64,000 nt of DNA, taken from positions 1,984,001 to 2,048,000 of the forward strand of contig NZ_CP013382.1 in NCBI RefSeq assembly GCF_001513745.1, written 5' to 3'. This DNA comes from Burkholderia humptydooensis (GTDB lineage Bacteria; Pseudomonadota; Gammaproteobacteria; Burkholderiales; Burkholderiaceae). Positions 8,377-16,437 of this stretch are shown in pieces. The notes below the pieces were generated by a model. It made no database searches, had not been told where the DNA came from, and saw only the letters and a list, made by a program, of their open reading frames with translations. The translations under genes and the position numbers were made by a program. Each line of letters starts with the position of its first letter. Position 1 is the first letter of the stretch.

Positions 8377-10080
8377 ATGCAGACATCCCGTAAAGCACTG
8401 CCGCTCGCCCTGAGCCTCGCCATCGGCCTCGGCGCAGCGCTGCCCGCGTGGGCCGATTCAAAGGCGCCGAACCCGCAGGAGGAAAGCCTGCGCGCGAGCC
8501 TCACGCGCGGCGTCGTGGCGCCTGCGGAAAAGGCAGACAAGACCGGGCAGTTCCGCCCCGGCGCCGTCGCCGTCACGCTGGCGAGCCCGGCGTTCCAAGC
8601 GAAGAAGGCCGACGCGGCGACGATGGCGCGCGAGTACATCGCCGCGCGCGCGACGCAGCTCGGCCTCGACAAGGCCGCGCTCGCGAATCTCGTCGTCGCA
8701 TCCGAGCGCGCCGACGCCGCGTTCACCGTCGTGCGCTTCCAGCAGCGCGCGGCGGGGCTGCCCGTCTACGACAGCGACATCGCGGTCACGGTTGCGCCGG
8801 ACGGCCGCGTGCTGTACGTCGCGAGCAAGGCGGTGAACGGCGTCGCGGCCGTATCGAGCAAGACGCAGGCGGTCGACGAGCAGCAGGCGCTGGATCGCGC
8901 GCGCGCGTACCTCGGCGTCGGCGGCTTCGCGAGCGTGCAGGCGCAGGTCGTCGCGTTCGTCGACGGCGCGGGCACGCATACCGCATGGAAAGTGCGCGGC
9001 AAGCCGCAGGACAGCCTGCGCGGCGACTGGGAGCTGATCATCGACGCGGGAAGCGGCGAGGTGCTGCGCGCCGAAGACAAGGCATCCTATGCAACCGACG
9101 GAAGCGGGCTCGTATTCCGGCCGGACCCGCTGTCGCCCACGAGAAGCAGCTACGGCAGCACCGGCTTCAAGGACAACAACGACGCGGACTCCACGCAACT
9201 GAACGCCGCGCGCGTGCGCGTGACGCTCAAGGATCTGACGCAGACGAGCAGCGGCTACAAGCTCACCGGCCCGTACGCATCGTGCGTCGATTTCGACTCG
9301 CCGCTCGACAAGGCGTGTCCGGTCCAGTCGTCGACGACCTTCGATTTCACGCGCTCGAACCTGTATTTCGAGGCGGTGAACGCGTACTACCACATCGACA
9401 CGTTCCTGCGCTACGTGAACCTGACGCTCGGCATCAAGGCGCTGCCGTATCAGTACTCGGGCGGCGTCCAGTACGATCCGCACGGCGAATCCGGCGCCGA
9501 CAACTCGTCGTACTCGTCGGGCTCCGGCCAACTGTCGTTCGGCCAGGGCGGCGTCGACGACGCGGAGGACGCGGACGTCGTGATTCACGAGCTCGGCCAC
9601 GGCATCCACGACTGGATCACGAACGGCGGGCTCTCGCAGGTCGAGGGGCTGTCCGAAGGCACGGGCGACTACCTCGCGGCCGCGTACAGCCGCGACTTCA
9701 ACCAGTGGAGCCCATCCGACGCGCAATATCACTGGGTCTACAACTGGGACGGCCACAACGAGTTCTGGCCCGGCCGCGTGACGAACTACAACGTCGGGCG
9801 CACCTACTCGCAGATCCGCAATTCCGAAATCCACACGGCCGGCCAGTACTGGGCGTCGTGCAACATGGTCGCGCGCGACGCGATCGGCGGCGCGGCGATG
9901 GACAAGGCTTTCCTGAAAGGGCTGTCGATGACGAACGGCTCGACGAACCAGAAGGCCGCGGCCCAGGCGGTGCTGACCGCGGCGGCCGCGCTCGGCTACA
10001 GCAGCACGCAACTCAATGCGATCGGCAACGCGTACAACAAGAGCTGCACGTACGGCGTGACCGTGCCGCAGAAGCTGTAG
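8377..10080 (+). CDS. Secreted zinc metalloprotease (M4/M36-like gluzincin with FTP propeptide)
   Basis: The 567-residue precursor has a signal peptide (cleavage near AWA-D, residue 27) and a propeptide of the FTP class (about residues 80-170, GLPVYDSDIAV and VLYVASKAVNG). The catalytic domain carries the HELGH zinc motif at residues 404-408, with the third ligand probably Glu427 in LSEGTGDYLA. This arrangement is that of a gluzincin metallopeptidase; M4 and M36 families are hard to separate by eye. It is probably exported and self-processed. It is followed 117 bp later by an M28 aminopeptidase gene, which suggests joint use in protein degradation. Confidence 0.87.
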   Translation: MQTSRKALPLALSLAIGLGAALPAWADSKAPNPQEESLRASLTRGVVAPAEKADKTGQFRPGAVAVTLASPAFQAKKADAATMAREYIAARATQLGLDKAALANLVVASERADAAFTVVRFQQRAAGLPVYDSDIAVTVAPDGRVLYVASKAVNGVAAVSSKTQAVDEQQALDRARAYLGVGGFASVQAQVVAFVDGAGTHTAWKVRGKPQDSLRGDWELIIDAGSGEVLRAEDKASYATDGSGLVFRPDPLSPTRSSYGSTGFKDNNDADSTQLNAARVRVTLKDLTQTSSGYKLTGPYASCVDFDSPLDKACPVQSSTTFDFTRSNLYFEAVNAYYHIDTFLRYVNLTLGIKALPYQYSGGVQYDPHGESGADNSSYSSGSGQLSFGQGGVDDAEDADVVIHELGHGIHDWITNGGLSQVEGLSEGTGDYLAAAYSRDFNQWSPSDAQYHWVYNWDGHNEFWPGRVTNYNVGRTYSQIRNSEIHTAGQYWASCNMVARDAIGGAAMDKAFLKGLSMTNGSTNQKAAAQAVLTAAAALGYSSTQLNAIGNAYNKSCTYGVTVPQKL

Positions 10081-10197
10081 CCCGCATCACTCGCGTCAAG
10101 AAGAAGACGTAAGCGACATCGGCGCGGGGCGCGCGGCACGATCTGCCGCGCGCCCGTCCCCTCGACTGCATCTCCCCTCACCCTGAGGAGATCGAAC

Positions 10198-11424
10198 ATG
10201 TCCAAGCTCCAACACGTCGCCGCCGCGGTCTGCGGCGCCCTCTGCGCATCGGCCGCCCACGCCGCGCCGGTGTGGATCACGCTCGCCGCCCCCGCCTTGC
10301 GCGAACTGCGCGCGATCGATCCCGCCGCGACGAGCCGCTACAGCGCGGCGCTCGCCACCGGCGACGCGAAGCGCACCGAAACGGTCCACGTCGCGCAGGT
10401 CGACGATTCGCTGCTCGAATCGCTGTCGCAGGCGATCCGCCGCGCGCGCGGCCACGGCCCCGGCTTCTTCGTGCACGCGACGTTCGACGAAGCGCGCGCG
10501 TCGCTGCAGCCGAGCGCCGCGATGCAGGCGGCCGCGATCGACTACCCGATCACCAACTCGCAACAGGTCCGCAACTGGATCTCGCAACTGCAGGCGAGCA
10601 ACATCGTCAGCACGATCGTGTCGCTGTCCGGCTTCACGAACCGCTATTACACGACGTCGCACGGCGTGGCCGCGTCCGACTGGATCGCGCAGCAATGGAA
10701 GCAGCTCGCCGGCTCGCGCACCGACGTGACGGTCGAGCAGTTCGCGCACACCGGCTGGCCGCAAAAATCGGTGATCCTGACGATCAAGGGCAGCGATCCG
10801 GCGGCGGGCGTTGTCGTGATCGGCGGCCATCTCGATTCGACGGTCGGCCGCATGAGCGAGAACACGCGCGCGCCGGGCGCGGACGACGATGCGTCCGGCA
10901 TCGCGAGCCTCACCGAAGCGCTGCGCGTACTGCTCGCGAACCGCTATCAGCCGAAGCGCACGCTGAAGTTCATCGGCTATGCGGCGGAAGAGCCGGGCCT
11001 CCTCGGCTCGCAGGCGATCGCGAAGCAGTTCAGGGCGCAGAACGTGAACGTCGTCGGCGCGTTCCAGCTCGACATGACGAACTACAAGGGCGATCCGAAG
11101 GACATCTACCTGATCAGCGACTATACGAACTCGACGCAGAACACATATCTCGCGAACCTCGCGAAAACCTATCTGCCCGAGCTCGCGGTCGGCACGTCGC
11201 AATGCGGCTATGCGTGCTCCGATCACGCGTCATGGAACGCACAGGGCTATCCGGCGTCGTTCCCGTTCGAAGCGGATCAGAACGACAATCCGTACATCCA
11301 CTCCGCGTATGACACGCTCGATCGGTCGGACTCGCAAGGCAATCACGCGCTGAAGTTCGGCAAGCTCGCGCTCGCGTACGCGGCCGAGCTGGGCGGCGGA
11401 CTCAGCGCGTCCGCGAAGCGGTAA
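10198..11424 (+). CDS. Secreted M28-family aminopeptidase
   Basis: This 408-residue protein has a short signal peptide (cleavage near AHA-A, residue 22). The M28 two-zinc site is visible: GGHLDST near residue 222, GADDDASGIAS near 236, the catalytic glutamate pair in YAAEEPGLLGS near 262, and later ligands in FQLDMTNY and YIHSAYDT. This resembles bacterial leucine aminopeptidases related to Vibrio/Aeromonas enzymes. The pro-region lies between the signal and about residue 115. A GAGGAG ribosome site precedes the ATG. Confidence 0.88.
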   Translation: MSKLQHVAAAVCGALCASAAHAAPVWITLAAPALRELRAIDPAATSRYSAALATGDAKRTETVHVAQVDDSLLESLSQAIRRARGHGPGFFVHATFDEARASLQPSAAMQAAAIDYPITNSQQVRNWISQLQASNIVSTIVSLSGFTNRYYTTSHGVAASDWIAQQWKQLAGSRTDVTVEQFAHTGWPQKSVILTIKGSDPAAGVVVIGGHLDSTVGRMSENTRAPGADDDASGIASLTEALRVLLANRYQPKRTLKFIGYAAEEPGLLGSQAIAKQFRAQNVNVVGAFQLDMTNYKGDPKDIYLISDYTNSTQNTYLANLAKTYLPELAVGTSQCGYACSDHASWNAQGYPASFPFEADQNDNPYIHSAYDTLDRSDSQGNHALKFGKLALAYAAELGGGLSASAKR

Positions 11425-11595
11425 GCGCTCCTGTGCGGTGCGGATGCGGCGGCTATCCGCACCGCACCGCCGTATATCGATTTCCGTCCCGGCTCCACAA
11501 GCTTAGCCCGATATCTTGGTTCACGCCGTTTACTCGCCTGCGTAGATTCATTGTTCCGGATGTCGAAACAATGATCAACACCAGGGAGAGGAATC

Positions 11596-12846
11596 GTGAA
11601 CCTAGAATCGTTCGCTCGAACGATGCTGGCGGCCGCATGCGCGACGCCCGTCGCCGCATCGGCGACCAACGGCTACTTTTCGAACGGCTACGGCGCGGCA
11701 TCTCAGGGCGTCGCGGGCGTCGGCATCGCACTGCCGCAAGACGCGCTCGCGGCCGCGGCGAACCCGGCCGGCATCGCATTCGTCGGAGACCGCTTCGACG
11801 TCGGCATCAGTGCGTTCCTGCCGTCGCGCGGCGCAAACGTCGCCGGCAACGGCTACGGCGTCGACGGCCATTACGAAGGCAACAACCGCTCGGTGTTCGC
11901 GCTGCCTGAAGCCGGAATCGTGAAGCAGCTTCGCCCGAATCTCTATGCCGGCATCGCGCTCTATGCGAACGGCGGGCTCGACACGGGCTACGCGAACAAT
12001 CCGTTCAAGGCGTTCGGCGGGAAAGGCTCCGCGGGCGTCGACCTCGAGCAGGTGTTCCTGTCGCCGACGCTCGCGCTGCGGATCGGCGAGCGACACGCAC
12101 TCGGCATCGGATTGAACATCGCATATCAGCGCTTTACGGCAAGCGGATTGCAACCGTTCGCGAGCGCATCGGTTGCGCCGGACAACGTGACCGACCGCGG
12201 CGCCGATTCGAGCGTCGGCGTCGGCGTGCACATCGGCTATACGGGCCGCCTGACGCGTTCGCTGACGGTCGGCGCGACGTGGGCGTCGAAGATCCGCGGA
12301 CGCTTCGATCGCTACAAGGGCCTGTTCGCGAACGGTGGCTCGTTCGACATCCCCGAAAACTTCGGCTTCGGCCTCGCATACGAAATCACGCCGGCATGGA
12401 CGATCGCCGCGGACTTCCAGCGCATTCTGTACGGCAACGTCGATTCGGTCGCCAATCCGCTCGACAATCTGCAGGCGGGCCATCCGCTCGGCTCGCCGAA
12501 CGGTCCCGGCTTCGGCTGGCGCAACACGAACGTGCTGAAGATCGGCACGACGTACCGCTACAACCCGCATCTGACGCTCAGGCTCGGCTACAGTCACGCG
12601 AGCCAGCCGATCGCGTCGACGCAGACGTTCCTGAACGTGCTCGCGCCGGGCGTCGTCCAGGATCAAGCGACGCTCGGCGCGACATGGGAAACCGCCGATC
12701 ACGCGGAATTCAGCTTCTTCTACGGTCACGCGTTCAGGAAGACCGTCGACGGTCAGGCGTCGATTCCGCCATCGTTCGGCGGCGGCAATGCGAACATTCG
12801 TCTGGACGAGAATATCGTCGGCATCGCGTTCGGCAAGAAGTTCTGA
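11596..12846 (+). CDS. OmpP1/FadL/TodX-type outer-membrane transport protein
   Basis: This 416-residue protein shows a signal peptide followed by the FadL N-terminal hatch-like signature (NGYFSNGYGAASQGVAGVGI, then DALAAAANPAGIAFVGDR). The rest is beta-barrel-like with alternating aromatic/hydrophobic strands and ends in GIAFGKKF, with the C-terminal Phe typical of outer-membrane proteins. Family members let hydrophobic compounds such as fatty acids or aromatics cross the outer membrane. The start is a GTG with GGGAGAGG just upstream. It is convergent with the porin gene. Confidence 0.88.
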   Translation: MNLESFARTMLAAACATPVAASATNGYFSNGYGAASQGVAGVGIALPQDALAAAANPAGIAFVGDRFDVGISAFLPSRGANVAGNGYGVDGHYEGNNRSVFALPEAGIVKQLRPNLYAGIALYANGGLDTGYANNPFKAFGGKGSAGVDLEQVFLSPTLALRIGERHALGIGLNIAYQRFTASGLQPFASASVAPDNVTDRGADSSVGVGVHIGYTGRLTRSLTVGATWASKIRGRFDRYKGLFANGGSFDIPENFGFGLAYEITPAWTIAADFQRILYGNVDSVANPLDNLQAGHPLGSPNGPGFGWRNTNVLKIGTTYRYNPHLTLRLGYSHASQPIASTQTFLNVLAPGVVQDQATLGATWETADHAEFSFFYGHAFRKTVDGQASIPPSFGGGNANIRLDENIVGIAFGKKF

Positions 12847-12863
12847 CGCGTGCGCGCGCTGAC

Positions 12864-12897
12864 GGACCCGGCGCGCGCCGCGAACATGCGCCGGTCC
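12864..12897. terminator. Hairpin between convergent fadL-type and porin genes
   Basis: GGACC-c-GGCGC at 12864-12874 pairs with GCGCCGGTCC at 12888-12897, giving a 10-bp stem with one bulged base and a 13-nt loop. It lies in the 58-bp gap between two stop codons. No T-run follows, so intrinsic termination is uncertain. Confidence 0.4.
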
Positions 12898-12904
12898 GGC
12901 CAAG

Positions 12905-14047
12905 TCAGAACGAGTGGCGCATCCCGATGCGAATGTCCGCTTGCGTCTGCGTGGTGGACGGCGTGAAGCTGTAGCCGATCACCGCATCGACGCCGTTCGA
13001 CGCGCGCAGGTAGTCGCCGGAAATGTAGACGTCCGTGCGCTTCGACAGCAGGTAGTGAACGCCGGCCGATCCCTGATTCCAGTGATGGCCTTCGAAGCGC
13101 GTGTGCTGGTAGCCCGCGACGAAGCTCAACGCCGGCGTGAACTGATACAGGCCGCCGCCTTCATAGACCTGCATGTGCGACGTGTTGCCGAAGCCCTTGA
13201 TCGTCGTGTACGTGAAATTGCCGGACAGCGTCAGCTTGTCGAGCGTGTAGCTCGCGCCGATGCCGAACGTGCCCTGGCTGTCGACATTCATCGGCGTATT
13301 CGCGAACAGGTCCGTGACCTTGCCTGTCGCCGGATCGACGCTGACCGTCGGCTGGCCGAGGAACGTGTGCGTGCCGATCATCGCGTACGGATCGAACGCA
13401 TAGATGCCGGACGGGTTGTTCAGATGCGTATAGGCCGCGCCCACCGACAAGTCGCCGTGCGTGTAGCTCGCACCCGCGCTCCACGCGCTGTTGCGATGGA
13501 AATCGCCCGCGACGTTGCCGAACGAATACATCGCGCCGAACTTGAGACCGCTGAAATCGTTCGACAGGAATTTCACCGAGTTCGGCAGGCGGTCGCCGTT
13601 GAAGCGGTCAAAGTCGCCCTGGTGAATCGCGTAGCCGCTCGCCCATGCGGAGATGTTGTTCAGATAGACCATCTCCTCCGTCATGTCGAGCTGATTGCCG
13701 AACGACAGTGTCCCCCAGTTGTTCTGCAATCCGACGTAAGCCTGGCGGCCGAATTCCGCGCCGCCGAAACCGAGCTGGCCGTTGCCCAGGCGAAAGCCGC
13801 TCTCGAGCACGAAGACCGCCTTCAGGCCGCCGCCGAGGTCTTCGGTGCCCTTGAAGCCGATCCGGTTGCCGTACGACACCCCGTCGTCGAACTTGAAGAC
13901 GTGCGAGCCGCCGGTGTTGTTGACGTATGTGATGCCGGCATCGAGAATCCCGTACAGCGTGACGCTGCTCTGCGCGCGGCTTGCGCCCGGCGCGATTCCT
14001 ATCGTGAGCGCGATCGCGCTCATCACGGCAACATTCGATTTCTTCAT
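12905..14047 (-). CDS. General diffusion porin (OmpC-like)
   Basis: This is a 380-residue Gram-negative porin of the Burkholderia trimeric type. The signal peptide ends near SRA-Q, and the mature start QSSVTLYGILDAGITYVNN is the family signature. GFKGTEDLGGGLKAVFVLES follows, and the C-terminal residues DIRIGMRHSF end in Phe. The barrel would form an outer-membrane channel for small hydrophilic solutes. The start at 14047 was chosen for the signal peptide; the open frame upstream has no features. Confidence 0.92.
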   Translation of the reverse strand: MKKSNVAVMSAIALTIGIAPGASRAQSSVTLYGILDAGITYVNNTGGSHVFKFDDGVSYGNRIGFKGTEDLGGGLKAVFVLESGFRLGNGQLGFGGAEFGRQAYVGLQNNWGTLSFGNQLDMTEEMVYLNNISAWASGYAIHQGDFDRFNGDRLPNSVKFLSNDFSGLKFGAMYSFGNVAGDFHRNSAWSAGASYTHGDLSVGAAYTHLNNPSGIYAFDPYAMIGTHTFLGQPTVSVDPATGKVTDLFANTPMNVDSQGTFGIGASYTLDKLTLSGNFTYTTIKGFGNTSHMQVYEGGGLYQFTPALSFVAGYQHTRFEGHHWNQGSAGVHYLLSKRTDVYISGDYLRASNGVDAVIGYSFTPSTTQTQADIRIGMRHSF

Positions 14048-14272
14048 TGTCGGCACCCCACCCTGCTCATTCGATAAAAAAAGATTCCCGCGTTGCGCAC
14101 GCGAATCCGCGACTATTGCTGAAACGACGCACCACTCCGACGACCGTTGCGCATCCCGCGCACAATCGGATGCCGTTGGCGAAAAATACAAACCCATTTT
14201 TCGCGCTACCCGTCACCAAACGACGCCGAATGGTCACGATGCGACGGACCGGGCCGATGCCGACGTCGGCCG

Positions 14273-14434
14273 TCATCGCGCATCGAGCGCCGCACGCACG
14301 GCAGGCAAGCCCGGCGCGCCGTTCGCGGTGGTCACGCCGTCGAGCCACGCGTCGACGAGTGATGGGTTCGCGCGCAGCGCGTGTTGCGCGGCGTCCACAG
14401 CGGAGCGCTTGTCCTGCAGCATCGCGGCGATCAT
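14273..14434 (-). pseudogene. C-terminal remnant of choline-binding protein ChoX
   Basis: This 53-residue stretch (MIAAMLQDKRSAVDAAQHAL onward) matches the end of ChoX/OpuAC-type binding proteins, where residues up to the end follow the pattern NPSLVDAWLDGV seen also at the end of caiX in this window ([13 protein letters not shown]). It is out of frame with the N-terminal remnant just upstream (stop at 14440). Roughly 170-200 residues of the normal protein are missing between the two pieces. Confidence 0.75.
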
Positions 14435-14439
14435 TCCGT

Positions 14440-14676
14440 TCAGTTGCCGGGGAACACGTCGATCTGCCCTTTCTTCAGACCTTGATACGTGATCGGCACC
14501 GACAGGTTCGACACGCTCTGCCGGTAGCCGAGCGCCTTCAGCACGACGCCCGCGAGCGCATCCGTCGCTTCGATGTCGGTCCAGCCGGGGCCGGCCATCC
14601 GCACGTCGCGGCACGCGGCGGCCTCCGCGGCCGATGCTGTCGCGGCACACCACGACAACGCCGCAGCCGCCGTCAT
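14440..14676 (-). pseudogene. N-terminal remnant of choline-binding protein ChoX
   Basis: This 78-residue piece starts with a signal-peptide-like segment (MTAAAALSWCAATASA) and continues with CRDVRMAGPGWTDIEATDAL and YQGLKKGQIDVF, the first lobe of a choline/betaine-binding protein (compare cai[21 protein letters not shown]). It ends at a stop right after DVFPGN, where intact proteins read on through the ligand-binding core. It is also joined in frame to the choline sulfatase remnant upstream. Confidence 0.75.
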
Positions 14677-14679
14677 CGC

Positions 14680-15290
14680 GGCCGGCACGCGGCACGCGCC
14701 TTCGAAGAAGGTCATCTTGTACCAGAGGCCGCGCTCGCCGAGCATGTCGCCACGATCGGCGGTGACGATCACGATCGTGTCGTCGGTGAAGCCGCATTGG
14801 TCGAGCGCCGCGCCGAACTGCGCGTCGCTCGGCGGCGTGCGGTCGACCTCGCACACGGCGCGCAGGCGCCGCGAATGCGGGTCGCTCGCGTCGAAATCCA
14901 TTCGGACTGCCAGCAGATCGATGTCTTCATCCCGGTACAGATCCCAGTATTCGCGCGTGATCGCATACGGATCGTGCGGATGCGTGAGCGACACGACCAT
15001 GCAGAAGGGCCGCGTATCGCGGACGGCGGCTTTCTCGCGTGCGACGTCGAAGATCTTCTGGCGCGCGGCGAATGTCACGTCGTCGTCGAAATCGAGCTGG
15101 TTGGTCCGCACGCACGGGCCGGCGTCGAGCACCGAGCTCATGTTGTGATACCAGCGCGGCCGCTCGGCGGGATGCGTCCAGTCCGGCACCCAGCCGAAGT
15201 CGGCCGGGTAGATGTCGGTCGTGAGCCGCTCCTCGAAGCCGTGTAGCTGATCGGGCCCGCAGAAGTGCATCTTGCCCGACAGCGCGCGCA
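14680..15290 (-). pseudogene. betC: Choline sulfatase (betC) remnant
   Basis: About 200 residues of a sulfatase-family enzyme remain. LSGKMHFCGPDQLHGFEERL, the WVPDWTHPAERPRWYHNM region, SLTHPHDPYAITREYWDLY, TVIVTADRGDMLGERG-like and GLWYKMTFFEGACRVP segments are typical of choline sulfatase, which splits choline-O-sulfate to choline and sulfate. The N-terminal catalytic CxPSR motif and the C-terminal third are absent, and a segment between RAVCEVDRTP and DAQFGAAL appears lost too. The frame runs directly into the choX remnant. The 5' limit near 15290 is approximate. Confidence 0.8.
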
Positions 15291-15475
15291 GTGCCGCTCT
15301 TTCGCCGCTGGCTGCTCGAGGCGTGCCCGTGACGCGTCCGGCGTTGGCGCGCCGATTCCAGCAGCGCGGCGCTTCGGTTCTATCCGCATCCGATCTGGCT
15401 TGATTAACTTGTGCATCGCCTCGGACGTCCGGCATCCGCGCCGTGCGCGGGGCGCCATCGAGTCAGAGGAAATCC

Positions 15476-16351
15476 ATGTCCGTTTCACAACGTCCCCATC
15501 AGTTCGTGCTGACGCTGTCGTGTCCGAGCGCGGCGGGCCAGGTCGCCGCCGTCGTCGGCCTGCTCGACCGGCATCGCTGCTACGTCGACGAGCTGACCGT
15601 CTTCGACGACGATCTCAGTGCGCGCTTCTTCGTGCGCTGCGTGTTCCATGCGACGGACGACGCCGATTCGCTGCGCGTGGACGCGCTGCGACGCGAGTTC
15701 GAGCCGATCGCCGCACGCTTCGGGATGCAGTGGGCGATCCACGACGTCGCCGCGCGGCCGAAGGTGCTGATCATGGTGTCGAAGCTCGAGCATTGCCTCG
15801 CCGATCTGCTGTTCCGCTGGAAGATGGGCGAGCTGAAGATGGACATCGTCGGGATCGTGTCGAACCATCCGGATTTCGAGCCGCTCGCCGCGCAGCACGG
15901 ACTGCCGTTCCGGCACTTCCCGATCACCGCTGACACGAAGGCGCAGCAGGAAGCGCAGTGGCTTGACGTGTTCGAGACGAGCGGCGCCGAGCTCGTGATC
16001 CTCGCGCGCTACATGCAGGTGCTGTCGCAGGAAACGAGCGCGAGGCTCGCGAATCGCGCGATCAACATCCACCATTCGTTCCTGCCGGGGTTCAAGGGCG
16101 CGAAGCCCTACCACCAGGCGCACGCGCGCGGCGTGAAGCTGATCGGGGCGACCGCGCATTTCGTCACCGACGATCTCGACGAAGGGCCGATCATCGAGCA
16201 GGTGGTCGAGCGCGTCGATCACTCGTACCGGCCCGAGCAGTTGCTCGCGGTGGGGCGCGACGTCGAATGCATCACGCTCGCGCGCGCGGTGAAGGCGTTC
16301 ATCGAGCGGCGCGTGTTCCTGAACGGCGATCGCACCGTCGTGTTCCAGTAG
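15476..16351 (+). CDS. purU: Formyltetrahydrofolate deformylase
   Basis: This 291-residue enzyme hydrolyses 10-formyltetrahydrofolate to formate and tetrahydrofolate. It has an N-terminal ACT domain (about residues 6-85, FVLTLSCPSAAGQVAAVVGL) and a C-terminal formyltransferase-type domain with ILARYMQVLS, NIHHSFLPGFKGAKPYHQA and the catalytic Asp region TDDLDEGPIIEQ. The start at 15476 follows an AGAGGAA ribosome site. It sits near the betaine demethylation genes, consistent with C1 balance when methyl groups are released, although the proximity alone does not prove a link. Confidence 0.95.
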   Translation: MSVSQRPHQFVLTLSCPSAAGQVAAVVGLLDRHRCYVDELTVFDDDLSARFFVRCVFHATDDADSLRVDALRREFEPIAARFGMQWAIHDVAARPKVLIMVSKLEHCLADLLFRWKMGELKMDIVGIVSNHPDFEPLAAQHGLPFRHFPITADTKAQQEAQWLDVFETSGAELVILARYMQVLSQETSARLANRAINIHHSFLPGFKGAKPYHQAHARGVKLIGATAHFVTDDLDEGPIIEQVVERVDHSYRPEQLLAVGRDVECITLARAVKAFIERRVFLNGDRTVVFQ

Positions 16352-16390
16352 CAGGCGCGCAGCAAGCGGCGGCCTCGACGTTTCGCTGCG

Positions 16391-16416
16391 GCCCGGATGC
16401 GGCGACGCATCCGGGC
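16391..16416. terminator. Strong hairpin between purU and the permease gene
   Basis: GCCCGGATGCG and CGCATCCGGGC form a perfect 11-bp stem around a GCGA tetraloop. It lies between two convergent stop codons (purU ends at 16351, the permease at 16438). No U-tract follows, so it could act as a transcript 3'-end stabiliser or a bidirectional terminator. Confidence 0.6.
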
Positions 16417-16437
16417 ATCCTCGCCGGCGCACGCCTG

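Noticed and set aside
14440..15435. A single 331-codon protein joining sulfatase and binding-protein sequence
   Set aside because: It lacks the sulfatase active site and most of the binding protein, and the missing choX end lies in another frame next to it. A pair of decayed genes explains it better than a real fusion.
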